Shown here in pieces: positions 26,876 through 41,100 of a stretch of DNA of 64,000 nucleotides. The stretch lies in NCBI RefSeq assembly GCF_040581485.1, contig NC_090133.1, positions 25,260,139-25,324,138 on the forward strand, in the 5' to 3' direction. The number at the start of each line of letters is the position of its first letter. Position 1 is the stretch's first letter. The notes under the pieces were generated by a model. That model was given only the letters and a program-made list of their open reading frames with translations, ran no database searches and had not been told where the DNA came from. The DNA comes from Linepithema humile. Lineage: Eukaryota; Arthropoda; Insecta; Hymenoptera; Formicidae. A program made the translations under genes and the position numbers.

Positions 26876-29800
26876 AGAAATATTAAGTTATATAATAAAA
26901 ATAGGAATAGATTGCATTATAATTCTACGTTTTTATACAGATATAGAAATGTTTTTAATGGAATTAGAAAAGAGATTAATTTATCAAACTTATGAAATGA
27001 GAATTTTTCGCATCTATTTCTTTTACTTACGTTTTATGAAGAACGTTAATTTTCTCATAATTCTGAGTTGAAATGTGGGATGTATCTTTAGGGAGAGAAG
27101 TAACGCAAGATTCTCTGCTAGATTTCTCGTTTAGTTCGTGTGATCCTTCATGCGTGAGGACATTAAGAGATGCTCGTAGCAACGAACGTTCGACATACCT
27201 GACTTTATTCAGTTACCGTGATTTCACAATCGCTGAGACGAGAGCAGTTTCTCTTTAAGCAAAAGGAGCTGCGCTTACGCGCCTTGCTTGTAACGTGATT
27301 AAAACGTCAGTCTGTATCAGTACATTATGAGATCATGCACTGAATGAAGCTTAAAGAGAATATTACGTTTTCCGTGAAATACATTTCGATGCTTGGCTAT
27401 TCAGCAAAAAAAAAAGACTAATGAACCTTATACAATTACACAAATAATTCGCCCTTGCAATTGGCAAATACGCAGATCTTGTTCCTTTTTTGTGAAAATT
27501 CTTGCTTCGGAATGCAATTTAATTACAAAAGCGATTTGACAAAAATTTCATGACAATATAATGCAGGATTCTGAAATAAATAATTCAAACAAAACAAGAT
27601 AATAATTAATTTGACAATAATATTTTTATTTATTTATACAAAGTAGTAAAATATTAAAAGAAAATTTAGTGCGCATACAAAATTTTGAAATTGTCGACAA
27701 TAATTTCAAATTATTTTTAACACGTGTATATTACTTTCTGTGAAATATTTGATCATTTCTACTATCACACGTAGAATAATAGCTTCAGGCTGGCCAGGTC
27801 AAGCTAGTCTTCACTTTAACGTTGTTCGTAATTGGTCAGAGTCAAGCATTTGGCTAGTGCCAAGGCGCATTTTGTAATCGCGCGCGCGCACACAGGGGAC
27901 AGTGTCCTCTCGACCATATCCACAGTTCTAGTTCGCTTTGGTGTAGCCCCGATGTACGCGTACTATTGCGCGTTGAACCGCCAGTAGCTCTTGGCTTTAG
28001 GACATCGTATTCAAATGTAACTACGTGCTGTCGGTGACGGCCTAATATATAAACCTGTTATATGGAAATAGATGCGTGTTTTTACTGGCTTTCCGCCCTC
28101 AACTGCGACCGGCAGCAAACGCGCACTGTCGCACCGCGGTTATGCAAGTCAATTTAAATGGTCTGGGGACCCGCCGTCCAGCGGCAGTTCATTACCAGTT
28201 TGACGGTCGGTATTGGCCATTCGACCTGATAACCGGACCTGCTAATTAAAGATGTTATCCCATTTGGCCATATTGACGCGGTCGGACACGCAGACACAAC
28301 TATTAAGACGATCGTCATCGTTAATGTTTATCGTAATTTGAGATCGCGCCAATGCGTCGTTTATGTTCCCGAGCCTATTCCGACCTACCGCGTAGACTCT
28401 GACAATTACGACAGCGGAGGATCTTATTTTTTGTTAACTTACGATGCATTAGGGCAGATATGTGTAATAATGTAGCGCGGTAATTAATCTGGCCTCATTA
28501 AGGGCGCGTAGAATATCTGGTTCCGCAGACATTGCGCGTCTCGCCTAATGACCGGCATATAATCCGATCGCGATATCTTAGTTGTTCGCAGATTATAATT
28601 ATATTAACCGATTCCAATCATCAGTTCTATTTATATGAAAATGGCATCGTCTCGTCTCCGTCTTCCTCGGTTACCGTCTTGTTTGATCGTGCGCATCAAT
28701 CCTCGCCGTATTCTGAAAGTTGAGCGTAAATCGCTCGTACGTTAATAATATCGGTTGACAAGAGTTGACTCGGCGGTGTCCCATCACGTCGAAAACATGG
28801 TGAATAACGCGGAAAGAAAATTTATCGGGCGGATAGCTCGCGTCGTGGCGACGGCAGTAGGCTGTCGCACATAATAAAATTTCATTTGACGAACTTGGAA
28901 AACTACAGAACCGTATACGTTCGCTAATAAAGAGTACTCTTCTAGCGGCTTCTCATTACGCCGCCTGGTTCCTTTGCTCCAGTGAGCAATTCCTTGTCTA
29001 TTATATTCTTTTCGGCACGAGACGGTGTCAAAATTGCAGCTAGACTCTTCGCTTTAAATTACCTTCTGCAGAAACGACAAGGAGGACCATCAAGAACGAA
29101 AGGACGGTCTCGAGTGTCATATCGAGTCGAGAGAATCGAGGATTCTTGGAAGCAAAGTACCACTTTATATCTCCTCCTTCGCGCTTACTGCAGTCTACTT
29201 TGCCGAACGCAATTCCGCAAGGTGCAATTTCTATGGAAAAACGTACCGGTTGAGATTCTCCAGATACAACGTCGTCGTTATAAATGAGATTTTCGCCTTA
29301 GAATGCCTTGATATTCATTCTGTTATTACTCTTTGTTCTCTACGTACGCGCATTATGAAATTCATATGTCGGACTGCTTCGTTAATATATATGGCGAGAA
29401 CTCTGACATTAACCGATATAAACGGAGTTCGGTTTTAAATTTCGACAGCAAACACTTGGCGGCGTAAAAAGGGAACGAACCGGCGCTCGCGCCACTTACG
29501 TTGAAATTGTACTGTGAAAAATTGATCAAAGCTTTAAATATGTGCGTCACGTCTCACTCGTATTTCCACTATCCTCGCTAAATTGAGTGGCATACTCTTC
29601 ACCTAACATTTTTCCCGACAGTTTTCTCGACACGCAAATAGCATAAGTTTTTGAAATTTTAAAATTACGAACTCTATTGAATGATATGGAAAATATATTT
29701 CTTTTTTTCACATCTATTTTTCTTCGGCTCTTTTTCTCACGGGCGTTATCAATCACACACTCCGTACACAGTAAGTGTTGCGAGAGATATACAACTCGTA

Positions 29801-30060
29801 AGTATCCTTATCCGTCGGACTATCTTTTCCATTTGTCCTTTACCTGCCGGCCGTTGCAGTGTCAAGCATGGTTGAGTGCGCAGCAGGTGAAATCACCTGT
29901 CGTAGATTTCTGCGCCAGATATGACGAACATCTCGCCGCCACGTACGGTACATTCGTACTCGTGAGCGCTTAGGCACGTTGACATCCATCCCGAAGAGGC
30001 GCGCTTTACTTTCCGCACACGTATGCGCCTATAGACAATAATAAATAGCGTCGGAGTGTT

Positions 30061-30380
30061 TTAGCCAACCAGAGAAAGGCAGGAGAGAAGAAAGAGAGAG
30101 AGAGAGAGAGAGAGAGCAAAGGAAGAATAAGGGAGCGGAAGGAGAAAACAGCCCCACTTGACTCAAGAAACCTTGTATTTCCGACACTCATTACCCGCGT
30201 GACTGATGACACGTGAATGGAGGCGACAAGAAAAGCACGGTCATAGCTCCTTTTTCTTCCCCACCGAGCCTCCCCCTCGTCCCTTTTCTCCTGTCTTTTT
30301 CGTTCTTCCTACCGGCGCCGCGTACACGCCGTGGCACGTCGAGGCCGCCGCCGCCGCCGCCGCCGCCGTCGCCGCGCACA
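30061..30380. repeat. (GA)n, polypyrimidine stretch and (GCC)n tract
   Basis: (GA)n lies at 30091-30117. A C/T-rich stretch at about 30243-30310 follows. Pure GCC triplets lie at 30343-30368, continuing imperfectly to 30375. Several overlapping open frames here are by-products of the triplet repeat. Confidence 0.85.
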
Positions 30381-33300
30381 CACTCGCCTCTCTCGCCCTC
30401 GGCGTCCTCCGCTCGACGGCAATTGCTCGAGAGACCGCGCATTTCGCACGCAATCCACCACCGTGAAAGATAGCCGACTAGCTAGCAGCACGCCCGGTGC
30501 CGCAAGTGGATGCGACAACGAGCGAACCTAGTTTCTCGACTCGTGACAACGCGGAGACTCGCGTTCGAAACGTATATACGTTAGTATTTATGCCTGTTAT
30601 TAGCCGCACGACAACTCGTACGTGTTTGTAGTTTGTACGCGATTAGTTAGCATCGGCTTTATACCGCCGCATGTGTGTCATTGACGTATGACCGTGCTCA
30701 TTAGCATACGTTCCCTTAACGATTTTAATGTAAACTCTGTTTTGCATGCTGCACCAATCGCAGCCGCCCGTCCGTTCGGGATCTCGTCGGGCGTGGCGCA
30801 GAAAGAAGCTTCGATTTCGTACCCCTCGGCGCGCGGCGATGGCGCGCGGCGATGCCGCGCGACGAAGAGGCAGCTACGTCGTATTATAATGCAATCAGCT
30901 ATAGGTGGATGCGCTCACGCGAGACCCCATAATGAGCTCTCATGTTGGCAGAGTACAGCGGCAGTCGCCGAACGCGGGAGGCTACCTATCATTGTTTACC
31001 GCGCCCTCCGCACGCCTCGTCTTTACTTGCGCCATCCTTCTGCGTGCGTTTAATCTCTCTCAGCCCGACTACTTCATAAACCGTTTATCGCTCCGGATCG
31101 AATCGCCGCGGATGCGGGTGGGTGGATGGAACAAGACGCCACACGTTAATCAGCTCTGTGCTTCCTTTCTTCCCTTTTCTCATATCCTGCCAGGAGGATG
31201 CTGCATTCGCCAATCGTACGCGCACATCTGCTTTCTCTCTTGCTTTCTTTCCGGCCGAGGCGTCTCGCTCTTTTCGCCGTACACGCGACATGATCGCCGC
31301 ACGCTATCGTCGCTGTTTACCCTTCACGCTGTCTTATTACGCCGGGACGCTGATAAGCATGCCGTATCTGTGTCTGTCCACCGGAAGTCTCGCGAGCGCG
31401 AGACTGTCGCATGTCTGAGATTCTTCCTTTTATCCGGACGATTGCATTAATTAATGATAATAATCGCTGAGGGTTGTAACGCCGAGATAGTCCGCTCGTC
31501 AAGATTATTCTTTCGACTTGTCCGTCTCGCTGGCCAATTACCCGCCGGCGATGAATCGACGCACGCTCGCGGCCGTCGTGCGTTGTCACGCGCGTTAGCT
31601 CCTCCATTTCGACGACCCGATAAAAATCGCGATAACGCGTTGAACCGTGCATTATGTAGTAGTGCGACGACTTATCGCGCGGCGCTACGCTTGCGACGCG
31701 CGAGTCTTGTTTCAAGTATAACATACGCGATGCGATGCCGTCGATATGTTATGATGATGACTCGGCAAACGAGGAGAGACCATGGGGGGAATCGCAGTAA
31801 CTGTATCGATGCCGCACCGTTTTCCTTATGGCTCCGATACTTTTTTACGTCACGCACGCACCGTCATCGTCGATCTTACGTCGATCGATCGTTATTGTTG
31901 CGCCGCGCTCGGTTCCACGAAGTCCACTGTGTACCCATCGTGCGCCGCGCGCGGCCCTGATCACGGCGGTAGCCGTGATATTAAAAGCGACGACAGTCCG
32001 CGATCGAAACGCGGGCCACGCTTGGTTATCCGTCGACGTCTGCTGCTTCGGACTGCTACGCGCTGCCATATTCCCCCGCGGCGCGGCACAAAGGTGCATT
32101 TTTCCCGCACGGTTATACGAAGGATTAAGGAAACGGCAATGGCAGTGGCTTAAGATCTGTAAGATGGATAAAGAGCCGCTGTCGGATGACTCGACACTTC
32201 GCATTGTGCCCTGTTTTTCTACGGAAGCCGCTGACGTTTCTCCCCGCTCTGCATATAAATCGATTCACTTTGCAGACTGAAAGCTGGATTTCAATTAACG
32301 ATCGATCGATTTGGTTCATCGCGGGCGATTATTCATCGAATAGCGGTGCGCATCGCGAAAAGAAAAAGAAAAAAACAATAGAAAAGTTAAGGGTTAACTT
32401 TTCGCTTTTTAATTAAATGACGAATCAATAATGTTGAAATAATGTTTAACTCTGTGATCTGTCTGGGCTGCTGCACTCTGATGAAAGTGTTGAGAAATTA
32501 ACTAAGTTTAGTAAGACTTAAAATACATCTTGCTCGAACTTGAGGCGGTGAAAGCGCGGAGAACGTAAACTTGGGGCTAGTTTTCGGTTTATTCCCCTCT
32601 CCGATTAGGTTTAGTTCCACGAGTCCGACCCTCCTTCGTGCTAGTCGACTAGTTTACCTGCTGCTACAGCCGCGCTCCCCAATTCCTTTTCTCAACACAT
32701 CGGCGTAGTACTTGGAACTTTTTGCGGCGCTCTCATTGAAAGCGAGACCGCAGAATGGAGCCCTTGCGAACGCTCATTGAAAGAGAAGCTCGGGCGTTGA
32801 GGCGCATCCTCGACGTTGCTTCCTAGAATCTCATTTCACCTCCACGATTAGCGCCAAAGACTCTGAATGGACAAACAAAGAATAGATGGAAACAAACCGA
32901 TGGTTGGATAGCGGAGCAGAAGAAAAGGAGTAGCGCGAGGAGGAAGGAAACGCTCTGCACTCAGGCGATACGTTCACAATGCGGAGAGAAACGAAACGTC
33001 TTGAATCGGTAGACGAGAAAGCGAGAGAAAAAGAGGAATACGGGGTGCAAAAGGCGGGTCGCAGAACGAGGACGGTGTGGCGAGGAGGAAAAGAGGAAGA
33101 CGAAGAAGAAAAGCCGGTCTCTCGAGAGTCGTGAGTCTCTCACCTCCGCGCGCTCGCCTCATAATCATAATAAACTCAACCTCGGCATCTCACCACCGGA
33201 GGGTACGTAGCGCCTGCACTGGCAAGGGCGTGCCCGCGGTGGAGAGACGAGCGTAGTTAAAGCAGGATGTAGCTGAAGTAGGATGGAATTGAAGGCAGGT

Positions 33301-36300
33301 TGCGGCCGGGACTCTCGGCGGCTTCTTGCCGCGTTGTTGTTATTGCTGGAATATCGGTTTACCGATTTTCTCGTTCGCGCCCCCTCCCCCTCTCCGCCCT
33401 CCCGATCCCTTCCTCCCGCCGTCGTGTAGCGACCAACGCCGTGTTAACCGCGCCTTTTATCTGTCGGATGCAAATTGAATGCAACCGCCGCTGTGGCGCG
33501 CGTCACTGCTGTCTCGCGCGGTGCCGAGTCGAGTGGACTGCAGGCAAAACAACGCGAGACGACTGTCATACGGGCCCAATTACACGTGTGCATACGGTCG
33601 ATTGCGGTTTTGTCGCCCGTTGTTCAAAAAAAGAGGCTTTGCACGCGACACCGCACAAGCGCGTAAATTTTTCATTTCGCGCGGTTTGAAAGGGACGCAT
33701 CACTGTCCAATATGTATTTTTATATTGCAGCGGAATTATTTCGTTTGTCGCCGTTGTTGCTATTGAATTAATCCTGGAAACAGTTTAGAGATAATACACG
33801 TACATTGATTAACGAGCGTTGGTTCGCCAAGATTTACTTAACGATACATTTGTCGCCGTACTTTTCACCACCTATTAGCAGCGTGATTTTACTCGCGTAA
33901 AGAAGATTTTACCCTTCTCCGACCCTTTCGGCTAATCCTAATTGGCCAGCCTTTCATTCCCCACCTATTTGGGATTATCGTTCAATAGAGATAACTATTT
34001 TGTTTTCTTTTCGAAATATTCTTGCAAATTATGCATCGTCACGAGTAACATTAATAAGTAAATTTGTAAACGTTACAAATTTTGTCATTTTGATAAACTA
34101 CTGCGACGTACGTCACTCGAGGAATCATTATACATTTTGCTAGTGTAATTATAACAATTTTGTTTGAAATTTATCGAACAAAGTGTAAATTCGCGGTGTT
34201 GAAAAATTAAAGATTTCTGATGCTACAAGGTATTTGAATGCCGATAACTAAATTATTCCATTCTCGTGTTTATTTCGACGTAACCCTAGCGGTAGATTCA
34301 AACAGCCGCAGAATGATTGGAAATGCGACCCCCACCTTGTTTACACGGAACTGATTTGTTCCATTACAGGTGCGGAATCGGTATTGAATAATTTATGCGA
34401 TCGAGAGCTGTTGGTGGGTGGTACCATAATTCAAGAGGTAGCTATCGATAAAACCGGGTGGATGCATTTAAGCGTGCCGAACGGGTGCGTGCGTAGGTGG
34501 GCGTATATAAATAAGACAGCGTGTCGATCTAATCGATCCATTGAAAAACACCCATGCATGAAGCTGTCACGCGCCGATGATTCTCCTGCGCTCTGTGTGC
34601 GCTCTCTCCGCATTCGTTGAAACGTTGAAACGTAGTACGCGGTAGAAACCAACTTGTCTCTGCCAAACGATGCGTTAGTATTAATAGATTGTCATTTATC
34701 AACCATTTTCGCGACGTTGTTCCATGAATTATTCTTTGTCAGGAAGAATTTTTACAAGTGGACTATTATTGTATATTATCGAATATTGACATTCGCGGAT
34801 GTCGCGATGGAAAATTGATATTTAATGGGATCGTTTTTCCTTGACTTTAATAATAATGTATTTAGCGTAACGGATTACTCGACGAAAAAGATTTGTAAGA
34901 AAGAAGGATGTTTGTTTTCTCCACAAGAGAATTATAAACTAGTCGCAGTGTATTTTGCGACTGGAAATGATTGCGGTTGCAAATCTCCGGGTGGCAAGCT
35001 GCAGCATGAGATCAAATGATATTGCAAAATGAACGGTATGAATAATCCGCTTAGATAACTTTTATGGATTCTAATCTAACGTGTCGGGATAATTTTAATT
35101 TTTTGCTCTTGTGTACATATATATATAAATATATTTAATATATGTAACAATAATCAGCTTAAATCGGAAACTCTTATTCATCTATTGTGAATAAACATTA
35201 TTTTATGCTACAAATATGCGTATTTCGCACGCGCGCGGTTATCAAAAGTAGGATAAATTTTAATATTTTTATTGTCATAAATTTAATATTTTAATCTAAA
35301 CACAATACTTTTATTCGAATCGTTATTCATTGTATATAACGTACATAATCTTTCTGAAAATGAGCAATAATACTTTGAGAACATTGGTAACAAAATGTCA
35401 ATTTCAGTCTTTCGGGAACTGGCCGGGATTTAATTATTGGAGGTCTCTGACAATGTTTCGATTTCAAGTAAATTTCAGGTTGAAACTATTAATTCCATTA
35501 ACAGTTTGCCTACGTGACCACTGTGGGATTCTGGGATGAGATAACAAGAGAAAGAGAGGCCAGCGAACTGAGAAATTACTATGTGTTGACAAGCGGTTTC
35601 CACTCTGCCTATTATTTTGTCGTTTCAGCTTCCATAAACCTCAGTCCACCTTGAAAGAAACATAATGTTTCAACTCTCCGCAAACTGTCCGTGGATATTT
35701 ATCAGCGTTTTTATCTTATTTGACGTTGTAAATGCATTGTGCGACGGGCTTTATAATCAAGTAATAATTCCAATAATTTTTGCTGTACATACAGCAGGCG
35801 CGATCAATACTTTGGTGACGCTGGATTGAAAATCTATGTTTGGGTTATTGAATGCCGGAAATCGAACTCGCTCTTTGGATGTTTGCGTGGGAAACCCGCA
35901 GACCGCCTAATGCTAACGTGAGTCGATTCGATATCCGCTGTTTTGGAAACATGATCGTGCAGATTTCAGGGCGCACACGTACCGCTACATTGTGGCGAAA
36001 TCGCGGTTGTACGTGGGGTCAAACAGAAGACGTCGTCTTGAAACTTTGCTACTTCCTGGGAAACTTGGTCTTTGTATACGGGAGTTAATTAGACAGAATT
36101 GACGAAGTTTGTTCGTATGGTAGACATCGTATGGTAGACCGGGCAATCCCCGGCACAGTGAATTTCACCTTGAATTTTCGCCTCGAGGACCATAGGAGTA
36201 TTTCGTGACGTGAGTTCGTTTCTCTCCCCCCCTCTCCCCTCTTCTCCGTCTTCCTTTCCCCTTTTCACTTTGCGAAATCAACTTAAATACAACTTTCTGT

Positions 36301-36641
36301 CTGTACAGTTTACATCCAGTGCAATAATACCCGGCGCTTGTTAACTAGTTTAATTAGTATCGAGAAAACGCGCGTGTGTATATGTATGTGTGCGTTTTAT
36401 ACATTTGTATATGTGTTACACGTGAATGTATCCACGATGTCTATGTCATCCTTTAGAGCCGGGACAGCGAAAGATTGATTACCAAGATTACTAAAATTAT
36501 ATTCCAATACTGATTAGGTCTTGCCGGGAGCAACACCTGAGCCTATATTGAATCTCGCGGAATAGTTTCGGAGACAAATGATCTAACGAACCATCATTTA
36601 TTTATGCTGTAATGGATTTTTTTTCATGATTTATATTGCAG
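30381..36641. other. No gene recognised
   Basis: CpG-rich to about 33500 with many overlapping long frames caused by scarce stops. A purine-rich stretch at 32930-33120 and a C/T-rich one at 33370-33425 follow. AT-rich from 34000 onwards. No domain recognised in any frame. Confidence 0.6.
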
Positions 36642-36919
36642 GCTCATCGTCGAAACAGATTTGACAAGAACTTTATGTCCTTCGAAGTTAACAATTTCCC
36701 TTCGTGTGTAATGCAAAAGTTGCGTGATACTTTCAGCAAGAAAAGACGTATTTGTTTTTATGCTTCTCACGTAATTGAAACGATTATTTTCATAATTAGA
36801 AAATCAGCTGTAATTACGAGGGTTGATTGTATCGTCGTAATAACTCTCTTACGGAGGCTCTCTGGAATCTGCTTTCGTGTTGACTGTGTCGCGTCTCGAA
36901 CCCTATCATTCTCTACCAG
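36642..36919 (+). other. Candidate internal exon with open frame (unproven)
   Basis: An acceptor-like TTTATATTGCAG precedes 36642 and a donor-like CAG/GTAAAT follows 36919. The 278-nt interval is open in one frame for 92 codons (starting AHRRNRFDKNF). The protein resembles nothing I know and its composition is unremarkable. The GTAAAT donor is mediocre. Confidence 0.12.
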
Positions 36920-38038
36920 GTAAATCTCGTTACGACTATCTGCAGTTTCCTTCTCAGACCACTCCGCTGCTTCCACGGTAATGGGATGTAACGGTGGAAA
37001 AATGCGAGCGCGGCTCCCTTCAATCGATTCGATCTCTGCGAGTGGATAATCAGGATGGGCAGCGATGCTGATATAGCTCCCGGTGAGCACCTTAGTATCG
37101 AATAAGATCGTATATCCCGTCGGAAGAGAAGGACGAAGTTCGGCGCGGGAAGTTAACGATAATAAAAAGCGACGACGACGCGAAGGCAGAGTTCCTTTGG
37201 CGGCCATCGATGTTTCACTTATCGTCGGAATTAAATTTGAATGAAGCTGCTCGCAAGAGCTGTGACGTTTTGTCGCTTATCGGTTACTTTATCACCCGTT
37301 AAACTTTCTTCTTTGCTTGAGGCGAATTTTCTATAAATAGACGAGATTAATATTGAGAGATAACGCGAGCAGGTGCAATGCTAATTTAACCTCGGAACTT
37401 TTGCATATATTTCGGTCACGCCTCGGATATATAATTAAATAGCAACCAAAGTATGATAAGCTTTTACGTCTGATTAGTTCCATTAGCATCTGGTTAATTT
37501 AATTAATAATTAATAATGTTGTTGATTTTGTAAAAATTTTTATTACAAACTGAACGCGCTGTAAAAGTCGATCGCGATAATAGAATTCCCGAGTTTCAAA
37601 GATAATGGGAATTAAAATTTTTATTGCTTAACTAGCTAAAAGTTCACTCTTTAATATGAATTGTGCGTTATCCGCGAACTTTAAGTGTCAGTTCATACAC
37701 GGGAAATTACGTTATCTTCCAACAAAAGCGTATATTACGCGTATACATATTCAAATTGAAATTCAAACTTACTCTTTACTTTATTCAATTACTAAAACAG
37801 GAAAATTAATGTATGTGCCTTTCGCAAATATTAAACCGCGTTTAACAGATTACTACTACCATTCATAACTTAGTTTCCCTGGTAAATCTATGTATATATA
37901 CGCGGAAGTCAAAGTTCCGTAGTTGTATTCAAAATATTATGAACTTTCTGCGGTAATTCCGGACTTCAGCACTCTATCAACCGCGCTGAGTGAGTGGGAT
38001 CCTTTCTTTCGTAATCTCTGAATGATGTTACAACTTAC

Positions 38039-38193
38039 CTTGAGCGCATCTGTACCACGCCTTCATACCATGTAAACTACTTGCCGGGCGATCGGGAACC
38101 ATTCGTGCTGGTATCGCTTGCCCTTGGCGTACAAAGACCGCGGCTCGTGTACTACACTGCGGCCTGATCACTCTCCGTTTCCGTAGTAACACG
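38039..38193 (-). other. Candidate exon with strong splice sites, minus strand (unproven)
   Basis: The acceptor TGTGTATTCTTTCAG before 38193 and donor AAG/GTAAGT after 38039 bound 155 nt. One frame is open throughout and is part of a longer 153-codon open frame reaching 38489. Another frame starts CYYGNGE and then stops. I recognise no protein. It could be a lone exon of an unseen gene, a long non-coding RNA exon, or chance. Confidence 0.2.
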
Positions 38194-41100
38194 CTGAAAG
38201 AATACACATGTCTGCGAATGGTGATTTGCGTATGAGTGGGCGTTCCGAAGTCGTCTTGCGAGCACCGCTCTGCAGCAGGATTCAGGCGAGGTTGCCTGAT
38301 CGAGGAACGAGCCATGGTAATGTGAAACATGATTACTCTCGCAGAGATAATATGTGTAATAACAATCGCATTAGCCGGCCAAGAGCCGGCCATAGAGCTG
38401 CGGGGGATCTGGTCTTGGTGATGGAGTTTATGTCGATGTTCCCGTCTGGCTCGACAACGCGTCGAAGTATTCCGCCATAAACCAGGCATCTGATTGAGTA
38501 ATAGTAATAGTCTGCAGCACCGCGTTTCCTAAAATATGTTTGCAAAATTTTCTCGCCTACTCTGTATTGTTCGTCGTTAATTTCGAATTTTTTGCATTCG
38601 ATAAATGTATTCAAGTGTTGAAAGTGGTCAAACGTATTTTTAATCTTTCCGCATTTATTTCTTTTTATTTTTGTTTTCGCTAAAGCTACAATATGAAAGA
38701 AAGCACTTTCGGGAGTACTTAGCTCATTTTACAAACAATGACGAAACATTGCTCTATTTATCGTTGCAGCACTATAGCAGTCTATCTGAAAATTATAATA
38801 ATTATATGGAAGAGATTGTGTGTTATATCACGATTGACCATTATAACACTGGCAAAAGTAAATTGATCATAGTGACATTAACTGTAATTAATTCTTTTAT
38901 GCGAACTCGATGCTTCAAGCACTTTACGTGTCATGTACAAAATTTCGTGCAAATTGACAGAAAGCTCTCGTTTGCAATACGTGATAATGACAACAAATAA
39001 TCGTCACTATCTGTTCTCGAAATGAAGAGCCGTTATTCGACGTGCTCCTCCCAGCCAGACCGACAACTATAATTGATAGGCGTTCCTGAAATGAGTTCGA
39101 TGAATATTAGCGAGAAATCTGTACGCGAGGCATAAACAGAACTGTGTCGAAAGTAAATGCGTCGAATGTTCAATGTGCGTTGCGCCCCGTCAAATAACTT
39201 TAGCACCACCCCGCAGAAAATAGCTATGCACCGAATAATCCGATTTCCGCACGGTTCATGGTTTGCTTCCAACCATTTGCCGACCGTATCGGCGTCGAAA
39301 AGCGAAATAGATATAAAGAATCGTTCGCGCATTGTTGCGCCAATGGTCCGAATTGGCGTGGCAGAATATTTAATCCTATTTTGATAATCGCTCGAACACG
39401 AAGGGCTCTATTATTTATTCTTTTCCCGCACCTCTGTTTATCCAATTAATACCACTTCTATACCACGAATTGAACCAACTACAAATATGTTAAATTTGAA
39501 AAAAAAAATATTGTTTTCCCATTTTCCGTTTGTTCGCGTTATTAATTTTGGCATTTACTGAACAACAACAAACACGCAAGTGCGCAAATGGAAAAAGAAA
39601 AGAACATATTGTGAGAATATTTTTCAGTGCGATAATAAACGAATTATCATTTACTGGAGTTTTTTGAATGAAAGTTTTGCCGGTAATTTACTCGATATAA
39701 TTATGTGTTCGATAATTAAGGCGGCAGAAGACAAAGAGTCCCGGCGCTTGATCGAACACAGACAGTGTCGTGCCTCGTTTATTTCTTTTCGCTTATCAGC
39801 AGCATTATACGCGAATGGAATTTATTGAAAGTTATTCTATAAAATTGGGCTTTTGTTCTGCAAAGATCCATTCTCGTTAAAGTCAACCTTTTTTTTTTTT
39901 TTTTGTCCCGTACTCTTTTTTGCCCTCTGCTCCCGTTTGTTGCTTCGCTCCTCCCTCTTCATTCGCTCCCCTTCGAACGCCGGTCGACCACCACTGCCGA
40001 TTCAATATCGATGCCAGATATTTCGCGCGACCGCTCGACACAATAATTCAGTTGAGCAGGTAATATTGGCGCGGTAATGGTCGAACCATTTGGCTGTGTC
40101 GTTATGCTGCATTGGCGCTTGCACGTTTACGGAGCCCCCGTTCCGCTTCCAGCCACCCCTGCCGTTTCCCCTCCCGCCCCGCCGCTCTTTTACACTCCCC
40201 TCCCCCCTCCCCAGCCGTGCTCTGTGTGGGTCTCTTCGCTCTCCCGTCGCTCCTCCACCCTTCTACTCTGATACATCCCCCGGATCGCCATATACCGTTC
40301 AGCCATCCACGAACGGTCGACAGTCCGTTGAAATGGAATGTTATCATTGGCCTATGTGTCATTATTGCGCTCCCACCGTTTTGGCAATTACATAATTCTT
40401 ATCGACACGGCCAGACGTAGCAACTGCGCATACACGTTTCTTTATATTCCACGCGGATATTGTTCGCCGATATGAACGCCGTTTTTTTTAAACGGCTACG
40501 TCAGGTTCGAGTGCGCCGCAATCGAAAGAGTATTGTTGGTCGATCCAGTGGTCCCATCACGATCAAAAGTAACGATTAAAATTGGCTTTTCCACAGCCCA
40601 GCCGTTATCGGGAATATGAGATTTTTTTTAGTTCTCCATTTAACAGGATGAAGCCTGCAGTACTTTATACGCTCATGTATACGGAATCGTTGCATCTTAA
40701 ATAGTTACATTCTTTATTTTTATATGGATATTTTTCTGAAATATGATAAAGATGTAGTTTGCGTGTAGAAAAATGATAGATTTTATAATCATAATTAAAA
40801 TAAAAATAAGAAATACTGTCAATGCTGCTTTGAAAATCAAATCAACAAAGTTATAATGCTATGTCTTTGTTTCCTCGGAAAGAGTCCATCGTTTTTCTGA
40901 TAAGCGCTCCGTTGGCGAATAAAGACGTTTGCACCTGCAACGATGTCAGTGTTAAAAAGAAGCGAGGTCGACAGCCTGCGCGGCAGATAGCAACAGCTTC
41001 TAGATTTGCATAATTCCGTGGAGCGTGCCATGCGGGAACTTTAGGCGATCATAACTGGGAACTCATTTAATGCGACATCGTGAGTTCGTGCCTTCGAAAA

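Larger units (their letters stand above)
21661..30060. other. No gene recognised
   Basis: CpG-rich from 21900 to 23700, AT-rich from 25500 to 27750, mixed elsewhere. Isolated acceptor-like sites end at 24863 (TTCTTTTTTCTTTCAG) and 25817, and neither has a convincing donor. Homopolymer T runs at about 25001-25018. Confidence 0.6.

Noticed and set aside
36767..37207. 146-codon ATG-initiated minus-strand frame
   Set aside because: Composition is reasonable, but a frame of this length is expected a few times by chance in 64 kb. There is no recognised domain and no splice or promoter support.
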